Under the pieces are notes generated by a model. That model saw nothing but the letters and a program-made list of their open reading frames with translations. It had not been told where the DNA came from and searched no databases. Below are positions 1-5,452 of a DNA stretch of 5,452 nucleotides, in pieces (the first letter of the stretch is position 1; every line of letters starts with the position of its first letter). The translations under genes were made by a program, and so were the position numbers. This DNA is from an uncultured Lachnospiraceae bacterium (lineage in GTDB: Bacteria; Bacillota; Clostridia; Lachnospirales; Lachnospiraceae), in contig CAJOQS010000175.1 in the NCBI GenBank assembly GCA_905236925.1, positions 1 through 5,452 of the forward strand, given 5' to 3'.

Positions 1-318
1 ACAGCCGACAAAGGTCGTGCCCATTCCTTCAAGATCCGATGACTCGGCAGCCTTGAACATCAGCTGTTCGTTCGTCTGCCTGAGAGAATCCTCAACAAGG
101 GTTATTAAGCTGTATTGATCGGGCCCCGCTTGTGTAAGGAGCTCCGTGAACTTTTCTACGCAGAACCTTGAGGCAAAATCACCGGCCTTATGTCCGCCCA
201 TACCATCGGCAACAATATACAGATTGGCAAGTGCGCCGACGGGTTTGTCGCTGGCGAAGACGTAATCCTGATTCATCTGTCTGACGATTCCGATATCGGT
301 CTGCGCGTAAGATCGCAT
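1..318 (-). CDS. stp: PP2C-family Ser/Thr protein phosphatase, N-terminal part (cut by window edge)
   Basis: Predicted metal-dependent (PPM/PP2C) cytoplasmic phosphatase that removes phosphate from Ser/Thr residues. In Firmicutes it normally opposes the PASTA-domain kinase PrkC/PknB, encoded next door. The window holds the first 106 codons; the frame is still open at base 1. Visible family motifs are RQMNQD (residues 13-18, with the metal-binding Asp18), VADGMGGHKAG (36-46, with the second metal-binding Asp38) and GMGTT (98-102). The usual family length is about 240-250 residues, so roughly the first 40% is present. The start is ATG at 318-316, preceded by AAGAGGTG (333-326) with a 7-base spacer. 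It begins 19 bases after the rlmN stop, so it is probably co-transcribed with rlmN. The kinase gene would be expected just beyond the left edge, which is inference. Family assignment is firm; the gene name (stp or prpC) is a convention. Confidence 0.93.
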   Translation of the reverse strand, partial: MRSYAQTDIGIVRQMNQDYVFASDKPVGALANLYIVADGMGGHKAGDFASRFCVEKFTELLTQAGPDQYSLITLVEDSLRQTNEQLMFKAAESSDLEGMGTTFVGC

Positions 319-337
319 TACCAATCACCTCTTCTTG

Positions 338-1369
338 CTAGGTATTACTAGTGTAACTTCTTCTTAACTGGCCGCAAGCAGCGTCAATATCTTTACCCAT
401 TCCTTTTCTAATAGTAACATTTATTCGGTTTTTTTCAAGTATATTTTTGAATGCCTGGACTCCCTCGGTGTTTGTTTTGGTATAGTTCCGCTCCTTCACG
501 GGGTTGACCGGGATGAGATTCACATGCGCGTTCTTACCCGCAAGAAGCCCCGAAAGTATCCTCGCGCATTCGGGTGAATCGTTGACCCCGTTGATAAGGC
601 TGTATTCAAACGTGATGCGCCTTCCCGTCTTCACGAAATAATAATCGCAGGCCTCCATGATCTCGGCTATCGTGTACTTATTGGCTATCGGCATGAAGGA
701 GCGCCTCAGCTCATCGGTGGGCGAATGAAGCGAAACGGCAAGGGTGAGCGTATACTGCCTGTCGGCGAGTTCCCTGATCTTGGGCACAATGCCGCAGGTA
801 GACACGGTTATATTCCTGCCGCTGATATTCAGACCCTTCCCGTCCGAGATAAGTTCATAAAAACGGCAGAAATTATCGAAATTGTCGAAGGGTTCTCCGG
901 TTCCCATCACTACGACATTGCTGACTCTGTGGCCGTCATGGCGCTGTATGTGATATATCTGCTCAAGCATCTCTCCCGCCGTCAGATCCCTGATCCTGCC
1001 TCCGATCGTCGAAGCACAGAAATTGCAGCCCATCCTGCACCCGACCTGACTTGAGATGCATACGGAATTGCCATGGTCGTAGCGCATGAGCACGGACTCT
1101 ATGATGTTGCCGTCGGCAAGCCTGAACAGGAATTTCTCGGTATCACCTTTTTCCGATTTCAGGACCGTAACCTCTTCAAGCTGCGGAAGAAAGTAATCCT
1201 CGGCCAGCATCTTTCTGAGACTGATCGGAATATTGGTCATCTCGTCCCATTCGGTGACCAGCTTCTTATGGAGCCACTCAAATATCTGCGCCGCGCGGAA
1301 TTTCTTCTCGCCGGCGGCTTCAAGGACCGCAGTCAGCTCACTGAGGCTGAGAGATTTGATATCGTCCAT
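338..1369 (-). CDS. rlmN: Dual-specificity 23S rRNA (A2503-C2) / tRNA (A37-C2) methyltransferase RlmN
   Basis: Radical SAM enzyme that methylates C2 of A2503 in the peptidyl-transferase region of 23S rRNA and, in the family, also A37 of some tRNAs. The protein has 343 residues, normal for the family. The CX3CX2C iron-sulphur motif is Cys111, Cys115 and Cys118, within QVGCRMGCNFCAST. Cys104 in CISSQVGC matches the second mechanistic cysteine. Cys332 in DAACGQL matches the cysteine that carries the transient methyl group. The GTGEP motif (156-160), VSTCG (189-193) and VSLHS (212-216) match SAM-binding elements of the family. Cfr shares this fold, but the C-terminal IDAACGQLR and the housekeeping context favour RlmN. 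The start ATG follows AAGGAG (1380-1375) with a 5-base spacer, 18 bases after the rsmB stop. The stop codon is TAG, and the protein ends at the usual family position, which matters for interpreting the TAG inside fmt. Confidence 0.97.
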   Translation of the reverse strand: MDDIKSLSLSELTAVLEAAGEKKFRAAQIFEWLHKKLVTEWDEMTNIPISLRKMLAEDYFLPQLEEVTVLKSEKGDTEKFLFRLADGNIIESVLMRYDHGNSVCISSQVGCRMGCNFCASTIGGRIRDLTAGEMLEQIYHIQRHDGHRVSNVVVMGTGEPFDNFDNFCRFYELISDGKGLNISGRNITVSTCGIVPKIRELADRQYTLTLAVSLHSPTDELRRSFMPIANKYTIAEIMEACDYYFVKTGRRITFEYSLINGVNDSPECARILSGLLAGKNAHVNLIPVNPVKERNYTKTNTEGVQAFKNILEKNRINVTIRKGMGKDIDAACGQLRRSYTSNT

Positions 1370-1387
1370 GGAATCTCCTTTGTTCTG

Positions 1388-2674
1388 TCATTTCCTGATG
1401 AGTTTTGAATAGAAGAACCCGTCCGCGCCGTTATCGCCCGGGAGCAGTTGGCGCTGAAGCTCGCAGTCATATCCCTTCGCGGCAATATATGCGACATTCT
1501 CCTCATTCTCCGCCCTGTTAACCGTACATGTGCTGAAAAGCAGCTGGCCTCCGGGTCTCACATAGCGCACTGCGTTGTCGAGTATCCTTCGCTGAAGAGT
1601 GACCAGCTCCTTCTGCCCCTCCGGGGACATATTGTACTTTATATCCGGCTTCCTGCCGATAATGCCGAGTCCGGAGCACGGAACATCGGCTATCACGATA
1701 TCAAAGGCTGCTTCAAATTCCGGAACGAATACAGCGGCATCGTTTACCCTGGTACTGATATTATTGAGCCTGCAGCGTCTTATATTCTCCTCGATCATGG
1801 CAACCTTCTGCTCCGAGATATCGCACGCAAGCACCGAACCTGTTGTCAGCCTGTCGGCGATATTCATGCTCTTGCCTCCCGGAGCGGCACAAAGATCAAG
1901 AACTACTTCGTTTCCCGCAACATCGGCGATCTCACCTGCCATTACAGAGCTCATATCCTGAACGGTAAAAAGCCCTTCGGTGAATTCAGGAATGCTGCCA
2001 AGTCCGGGATTATCCCTTAATACCATGCATCTGGCTCTCTCTGTTCGCGAAACACAGATCCCGCGGGCGGTAAGCCTTTCAAACAGTTCTTCGGGCGATA
2101 TTCTTGAGGCATTGCACCGGATACAGGTTTTTGACGGCTCAAAATAATAATCAAACGCTTTTATGGCCGCCTCTTCCCCGTAATTGTCAAGAAAATAGCG
2201 CACGATCCATTCCGGCATGGAATACCGGATGCTCATACGCCCCGTATTATTCTCGCTATTATCATTTCCAAAGCCCGCAAGCTCTTCCTTGTTCCTTGCA
2301 ATATTGCGCAGCACACCGTTCACAAATCCGCTGAGATTGACCAGACCGCGTTTTTTAGTAAGCTTGACTGATTCGTTGCATGCGGCGGAATCTGGAACAT
2401 TCATATACAAGAGCTGATAGACGCCCATAAGGATGATGTTCCTGATAACAGGCTTCATTCCGGCTGTTTTTGTCTTTGAAACCGAATCAATAACATGGTC
2501 AAGAGTTATCCTGCGCTCAACGACGCCTATAACAAGTCTTTTTACAAAGCTTCTGTCCATGTCGGGAAGGTCCCTGTGAGCGTCAAGATATCCTGCCATG
2601 ACAAGGTGGGAGGGCCTGTGCTCTTCGAGAACAGCCATTATTAAATTCAGACAGTCATTTCTGATATCCGTCAA
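1388..2674 (-). CDS. rsmB: 16S rRNA (cytosine-967-C5)-methyltransferase RsmB, TTG start
   Basis: SAM-dependent enzyme (also called Sun or Fmu) that makes m5C967 in 16S rRNA. An N-terminal NusB-like RNA-binding domain (about residues 1-130) is followed by the RsmB/NOP2-type methyltransferase domain. In the TTG-start numbering the SAM-binding motif I is CAAPGGK (262-268). Motif IV is DVPCSG with Cys333, and motif VI is FSTCTV with Cys383, the expected nucleophile. The protein has 428 residues, near the usual 430-450. I chose TTG at 2674-2672 because AAGGAGGT (2688-2681) lies 6 bases before it and because the homologous N-terminus begins only a few residues before the first helix. The first ATG of the frame, at 2728, would add 18 residues (446 in total) that overlap the end of fmt by 22 bases and look unlike the family. 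The stop is TGA. It lies 32 bases after fmt and 18 before rlmN, in a tight operon. Confidence 0.95.
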   Translation of the reverse strand: MTDIRNDCLNLIMAVLEEHRPSHLVMAGYLDAHRDLPDMDRSFVKRLVIGVVERRITLDHVIDSVSKTKTAGMKPVIRNIILMGVYQLLYMNVPDSAACNESVKLTKKRGLVNLSGFVNGVLRNIARNKEELAGFGNDNSENNTGRMSIRYSMPEWIVRYFLDNYGEEAAIKAFDYYFEPSKTCIRCNASRISPEELFERLTARGICVSRTERARCMVLRDNPGLGSIPEFTEGLFTVQDMSSVMAGEIADVAGNEVVLDLCAAPGGKSMNIADRLTTGSVLACDISEQKVAMIEENIRRCRLNNISTRVNDAAVFVPEFEAAFDIVIADVPCSGLGIIGRKPDIKYNMSPEGQKELVTLQRRILDNAVRYVRPGGQLLFSTCTVNRAENEENVAYIAAKGYDCELQRQLLPGDNGADGFFYSKLIRK

Positions 2675-2680
2675 GCCCGC

Positions 2681-2688
2681 ACCTCCTT
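2681..2688 (-). promoter_or_regulatory. Strong Shine-Dalgarno site that decides the rsmB start
   Basis: On the minus strand this reads AAGGAGGT, a near-complete match to the anti-Shine-Dalgarno end of 16S rRNA. It is followed by GCGGGC and then TTG at 2674. It is the best ribosome binding site in the window and lies in the 32-base gap between the fmt stop and rsmB. It would fall inside the coding region if the ATG at 2728 were used, which supports the TTG start. Confidence 0.85.
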
Positions 2689-2706
2689 CCACAGTAAAAC
2701 CATCGC

Positions 2707-3216
2707 TTAGTCGGCCCTTCGTCCGCAAACGGTACCTTCTTCGATTTTAAACCCTCGAAGGAAATCCGCAGCGAGCATTCTTCTCTTTCCTTCAAGCTGA
2801 ACTTCGTCAAGCTCGAGACATCCGTCGGCAGTCTCAACAAAAAGGCCGCCGTAATTATCGGTAAAGAGTCTGCCCGGAATATGTTCAGAATTACCTGTAC
2901 AACTACCGGAAACAGGTTCTTCTACAACAGTAGTCCGCCATATTTTCAGCATTTTCCCGTTAATGTAGGTAAAAGCTCCGGGCCAGGGAATAAGTCCTCT
3001 GATAAGCCTTTCCAGCTTAACCGTTGAAGTATTAAAGTCCAGCTCTCCCATTTCCTTTTTGAACATTCCAACGTAGGTGGCCTCGTCATTATTCTGGGGA
3101 ACAGGCTGAGCAGTGCCGTTCTCGATCATATCCATGGCTTCAAGAAGCGTCGGTCCTGCAAGCTCCATAAGCCTGTCGTGAAGGCTTCCGGCGGTCTCGT
3201 CAGGTGCCAGCTCGAG
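2707..3216 (-). pseudogene. fmt: 3' fragment of fmt: rest of catalytic domain and C-terminal tRNA-binding domain
   Basis: Continues in the same frame as the 5' half, directly after the TAG, for 169 codons to TAA. It encodes the segment LELAPDETAGSLHDRL, the linker and the C-terminal domain with the conserved LIPWPGAF and GKRRMLAADFLRG stretches. It has no start of its own at the break. The first ATG is at 3168, 48 bases after the TAG, with only a weak AGG 3 bases before it, so efficient reinitiation looks unlikely. That internal ATG would give a 153-residue product missing the catalytic residues. The preserved sequence shows that the stop is recent, suppressed or artefactual. Confidence 0.75.
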
Positions 3217-3219
3217 CTA
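3217..3219 (-). other. fmt: In-frame amber (TAG) codon inside fmt
   Basis: The plus strand reads cta, so the coding strand reads TAG at codon 152, between GDMILAR and LELAPDET. Other Fmt proteins have an ordinary residue at this alignment position, commonly Glu, Lys or Gln in Firmicutes from my knowledge of the family. A single C-to-T change from CAG (Gln) or a G-to-T change from GAG (Glu) would produce it. The base after the stop is C, a context generally considered less efficient for termination. Confidence 0.95.
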
Positions 3220-3672
3220 GCGGGCGAGGATCATATCACCCGTATCAAGCCCCTTTTCCATATACATGATCGTAATGCCGGTCTCCTTCTCGCCGTTTAT
3301 GACAGCCCACTGTATCGGGGATGCCCCGCGGTATTTCGGAAGGAGCGACGCATGAACATTGATGCAGCGATACTTCGGAAGCTCGAGCAGATTTTCGCGA
3401 AGGATCTGTCCGTACGCAGCAACAACAATAATGTCGGGATTCAGTTGTTTTATAGATTCTACAGATGTCTCCTCGGATGCCTTGAGGGGCTGCAGAACAG
3501 GTATCGAATGCTCAAGGGCAACTTTCTTAACCTCGGAGAAGATTATCTCATTCCCTCTTGAATTCGGTCTGTCGGGCTGGGTCACAACTCCGACGACCTC
3601 ATGCCTTGATCCCAGCAAAGCCTTTAAAACTCCGGCTGCGATCTCCGGCGTTCCCATGAATACTACACGCAT
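3217..3672 (-). CDS. fmt: 5' fragment of fmt: truncated formyltransferase catalytic domain (151 aa)
   Basis: This is what would be translated if the TAG terminates. It carries most of the Rossmann-type formyltransferase domain, including the Asn/His/Asp catalytic set (Asn105, His107, Asp143). It lacks the last part of that domain and the whole C-terminal OB-fold-like domain that helps hold the tRNA, so a stable active enzyme is unlikely. The region matching the mobile loop of E. coli Fmt is DRPNSRGNEIIFSEVK (34-49), somewhat divergent from the common RGKKLxPSPVK form. The ATG at 3672 has a poorly spaced ribosome binding site: AAAGGA (3693-3688) lies 15 bases upstream. The start is still sound because MRVVFMGTP is the normal Fmt N-terminus. 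Confidence 0.8.
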   Translation of the reverse strand: MRVVFMGTPEIAAGVLKALLGSRHEVVGVVTQPDRPNSRGNEIIFSEVKKVALEHSIPVLQPLKASEETSVESIKQLNPDIIVVAAYGQILRENLLELPKYRCINVHASLLPKYRGASPIQWAVINGEKETGITIMYMEKGLDTGDMILAR

Positions 3673-3699
3673 AGAATGAATTCGATGTCCTTTCTTTTC

Positions 3700-4191
3700 T
3701 TATGACTCCTGCGGTTCCTGAGCCTCCTGGGCTGTTGTCAGCTCACCTTCAACCTTGCTGGTATAGAGAACACCCTCAAGATGATCAAGCTCATGCTGAA
3801 TAGCCCTCGCAAGAAGCTCGCTGCCTTCTATTTCGATCGGCTGCATTTCTTCATCAAGGGCCTTGACCTTTACATGGTTGGCTCTTGTAACGGTTCCCTG
3901 CTTCCCGGGTACCGAAAGGCAGCCCTCGGGGCCGGTCTGTTCACCGTCCATCTCAATGATCTCGGGATTAACGAGGATAATAGGTGAATCGCCTTCTTCC
4001 GAAACATCAATGACCACTATTCTCTTGAGTACACCGACCTGCGGAGCCGCCAAACCAACACCGTTGGCCTCATACATGGTATCGAGCATATCCCCGATAA
4101 GCTCTCTGTTGCGGGCAGTCATTTCGGTAACGACCTTGCTTGTTTTGTTGAGGATCGGGTCACCCTCTGTCCTGATGTTCCTGATTGCCAT
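3700..4191 (-). CDS. def: Peptide deformylase
   Basis: Metal-dependent hydrolase (Fe2+ or Zn2+) that removes the N-formyl group from nascent proteins at the ribosome, reversing the modification made by Fmt. All three family motifs are present: GVGLAAPQ (residues 44-51), EGCLS (89-93, metal ligand Cys91) and QHELDH (132-137, ligands His133 and His137, catalytic Glu134). The 163-residue length is normal. The C-terminal tail after about residue 150 (TTAQEAQEPQES) is acidic, low in complexity and probably disordered. The start ATG follows AGAGGAG (4207-4201) with a 9-base spacer, and that ribosome binding site overlaps the priA stop codon. The stop is TAA, 27 bases before fmt. All active-site residues are intact, which implies that formylation is, or was until recently, active in this organism despite the stop in fmt. 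Confidence 0.97.
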   Translation of the reverse strand: MAIRNIRTEGDPILNKTSKVVTEMTARNRELIGDMLDTMYEANGVGLAAPQVGVLKRIVVIDVSEEGDSPIILVNPEIIEMDGEQTGPEGCLSVPGKQGTVTRANHVKVKALDEEMQPIEIEGSELLARAIQHELDHLEGVLYTSKVEGELTTAQEAQEPQES

Positions 4192-4206
4192 TATAAAAAT
4201 CTCCTC

Positions 4207-5452
4207 TCAGTTGAAGTTGAACTGCAGCCCAATGTCCTTACCGTATTTCTCCTCACATCTGCTCAGTTCGTTCTTTAATTCTACAAGTGTGGAATAGTCT
4301 CCGGCCTTGATATTTACTACTTTTCTGTATATGTCTCTGGCCTTGGCCAGGGGTGCGTCCACAGGGCCGATGACCTTAAAATCCGTGCTGTGTAAAGTAT
4401 TTTTCTTTACAGATTTTCTATCTATAAATATCCGTATATCCTCCGCAACCCTGTCAGATGCGGCAGACAGAATTCCTTCATCGGCCGATAATATCATAAC
4501 CGACAGCATACACCTTGCCGGAGGATAATTCATCAGCCTCCTGAATCCGTATTCCTCCTCGTAAAAGCCTTCATAATCCGCGCGTGCGGCGCAGTCGATG
4601 CAGTAATGCCCTGGATTGTAGGTCTGTATCACAACATCTCCCGCAAGCTCTCCTCTTCCTGCGCGTCCGGAGGCCTGTGTAAGGAGCTGGAAGGTTCGTT
4701 CCCCCGCCCTGAAATCAGGCGCGTAAAGCGACATATCGGCCATAAGTATACCGACAAGGGTACACTTGTGGAAATCATGCCCCTTCACTATCATCTGCGT
4801 GCCAATGAGGATATCAGCTTCTTCGTTCGCAAACGAGGACAGTATCTTATCATAGCTGTCCTTCGCAGAAGTCGTATCTGCGTCCATTCTGAGTATCCCG
4901 GCTCCCGGATACAGTTCCTTAAGCTTCTCCTCCACCTTTTGGGTGCCGAGGCCGAATGTGCCGATATACGGCGATCCGCACGAGGGACACCTGTCGGGCT
5001 TCTGAACGGAATATCCGCAGTAATGGCAGACAAGCCTGCCTGTATTGTGGTAGGTCATCGAGATATCGCAGTGGGGACATTTGATAACATGTCCGCAGCT
5101 GCGGCAGGTAACAGAACCCGAATAGCCTCTCCTGTTCAGGAAGATCATCGCCTGTTCACCCTTATTCAGCCTGTCTTCAAGTAGTTCTCTCAGCTCTATT
5201 GAAAAGGCGGACCTGTTTCCGACCTTGAGCTCTTCGCGCATGTCAACGACATGAATCCGCGGAAGTGCCGCTCCGCCGGCACGTTCATTCAGCCGGAACA
5301 GCTCGATCCGCCCGGATCTGGCCATTGTATAGGCTTCAAGTGAGGGAGTTGCCGATCCGAGTATAACCGAGGCGCCTTCCTCCTCACCGCGTCGGAACGC
5401 AACCTCCCTTGCGCTGTAGGCGGGCATATTCTCGGCCTTGTAGCTGCTTTCG
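4207..5452 (-). CDS. priA: Primosomal protein N' (replication restart helicase PriA), C-terminal part (cut by window edge)
   Basis: PriA is a 3'-to-5' superfamily 2 DNA helicase that recognises stalled or collapsed replication forks and reloads the replisome. The window encodes the last 414 residues, beginning ESSYKAEN; full-length family members have about 730-750, and the frame is open at the right edge. Counting from the first full codon, motif III is GSATPSLEAY (32-41). The zinc-binding module has four CxxC pairs (Cys116/119, 125/128, 142/145, 155/158). Motif V is GTQMIVKGHDF (217-227) and motif VI is QASGRAGRG (259-267). The ESSYK sequence normally lies directly after the DEEH-box, which is therefore just outside the window. 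The C-terminal domain ends at GLQFNFN, a typical PriA ending. The stop is TGA, 15 bases before def, and it overlaps the def ribosome binding site, suggesting translational coupling. Confidence 0.96.
   Translation of the reverse strand, partial: ESSYKAENMPAYSAREVAFRRGEEEGASVILGSATPSLEAYTMARSGRIELFRLNERAGGAALPRIHVVDMREELKVGNRSAFSIELRELLEDRLNKGEQAMIFLNRRGYSGSVTCRSCGHVIKCPHCDISMTYHNTGRLVCHYCGYSVQKPDRCPSCGSPYIGTFGLGTQKVEEKLKELYPGAGILRMDADTTSAKDSYDKILSSFANEEADILIGTQMIVKGHDFHKCTLVGILMADMSLYAPDFRAGERTFQLLTQASGRAGRGELAGDVVIQTYNPGHYCIDCAARADYEGFYEEEYGFRRLMNYPPARCMLSVMILSADEGILSAASDRVAEDIRIFIDRKSVKKNTLHSTDFKVIGPVDAPLAKARDIYRKVVNIKAGDYSTLVELKNELSRCEEKYGKDIGLQFNFN

Larger units (their letters stand above)
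2707..3672 (-). pseudogene. fmt: Methionyl-tRNA formyltransferase, interrupted by in-frame TAG at codon 152
   Basis: Fmt transfers a formyl group from 10-formyl-tetrahydrofolate to Met-tRNA(fMet) so that translation can begin with formyl-methionine. The frame from ATG (3672) to TAA (2709-2707) is 321 sense-or-stop codons before the terminator, the usual family length, with a single TAG at codon 152 and no frame change. Before it are the N-terminal VVFMGTPE (3-10), the folate/catalytic stretch NVHASLLPKYRGASPI (105-120, with Asn105 and His107) and GLDTGDM (141-147, with catalytic Asp143). After it come APDETAGSLHDRL (156-168), LIPWPGAF (227-234) and QLEGKRRMLAADFLRG (292-307), all typical of Fmt. 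The gene lies 27 bases after def, its usual partner. As read, the main product would be a 151-residue fragment. It could be a recent nonsense mutation, a sequence error or a readthrough site. The identity is certain, whereas the loss of function is uncertain. Confidence 0.88.

Noticed and set aside
725..1408. Plus-strand open frames opposite rlmN
   Set aside because: They cover the RlmN radical SAM region in antisense and show no independent coding evidence.
1448..2020. Long plus-strand open frame opposite rsmB, and overlapping plus-strand frames nearby
   Set aside because: It lies opposite the RsmB catalytic domain, and its translation resembles no family. It is a shadow of the real gene.
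2655..2840. 61-codon minus-strand frame across the fmt-rsmB junction
   Set aside because: It overlaps the conserved fmt C-terminus and the rsmB start in a different frame and has no recognisable content.
3169..3219. Frameshift as the cause of the fmt break
   Set aside because: The halves are in the same frame, exactly 168 codons apart between the two ATGs, and the translation across the break aligns without a gap. Only a substitution to TAG is needed.
3217..3219. Selenocysteine or pyrrolysine insertion
   Set aside because: Selenocysteine uses UGA, not UAG. Pyrrolysine is not known in Fmt, the position is not catalytic, and rlmN uses TAG as a normal stop.
4606..5184. Long plus-strand open frame opposite priA
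   Set aside because: It is antisense to a clearly conserved PriA zinc module and motifs V-VI. It has no recognisable domain and no good ribosome binding site, so it is a codon-bias shadow.
1..5452. Mobile element, CRISPR array, RNA gene or novel defence-type system
   Set aside because: The whole window is packed with six conserved housekeeping genes and gaps of 32 bases or less. I saw no repeats in array form, transposase motifs, tRNA-like folds or unassigned genes.

Overview
This is a chromosomal housekeeping segment with every gene on the minus strand, so transcription runs from right to left. In transcription order it holds the 3' part of priA (replication restart helicase), def (peptide deformylase), fmt (Met-tRNA formyltransferase, interrupted by an in-frame TAG), rsmB (16S rRNA m5C methyltransferase), rlmN (23S rRNA/tRNA m2A methyltransferase) and the 5' part of a PP2C-type Ser/Thr phosphatase (stp/prpC family). 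This gene order is characteristic of Firmicutes. The strong AGGAGG-type ribosome binding sites, moderate GC content and protein sequences such as the RlmN and RsmB tails fit the Clostridia, probably a Lachnospiraceae-like gut or rumen lineage. The lineage is an inference from gene order and sequence style, not a database match.

Gaps between genes are only 15 to 32 bases. I see no terminator or convincing promoter inside the window, so the six genes are probably one polycistronic unit that continues past both edges. The right edge cuts priA just after its expected DEEH-box region. The left edge cuts the phosphatase after 106 codons, and a PASTA-type kinase gene (prkC/pknB) would be expected next.

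The genes share a translation theme. Fmt adds the formyl group to initiator Met-tRNA, Def removes it from new proteins, RsmB and RlmN modify rRNA, and the phosphatase normally opposes a Ser/Thr kinase that signals growth state and cell-wall status. PriA is the replication member of this conserved neighbourhood.

The one real anomaly is fmt. Codon 152 is TAG, in the same frame as 151 conserved codons before it and 169 conserved codons after it. The reading frame is otherwise intact, the gene has normal family length, and def beside it is intact. The options are a recent nonsense mutation, a sequence error or amber readthrough. rlmN in the same window ends naturally on TAG, which argues against general recoding of TAG. 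A second point is that rsmB very probably starts at a TTG with a near-perfect Shine-Dalgarno sequence, not at the upstream ATG that overlaps fmt. I found no mobile element, CRISPR array, RNA gene or new system here.
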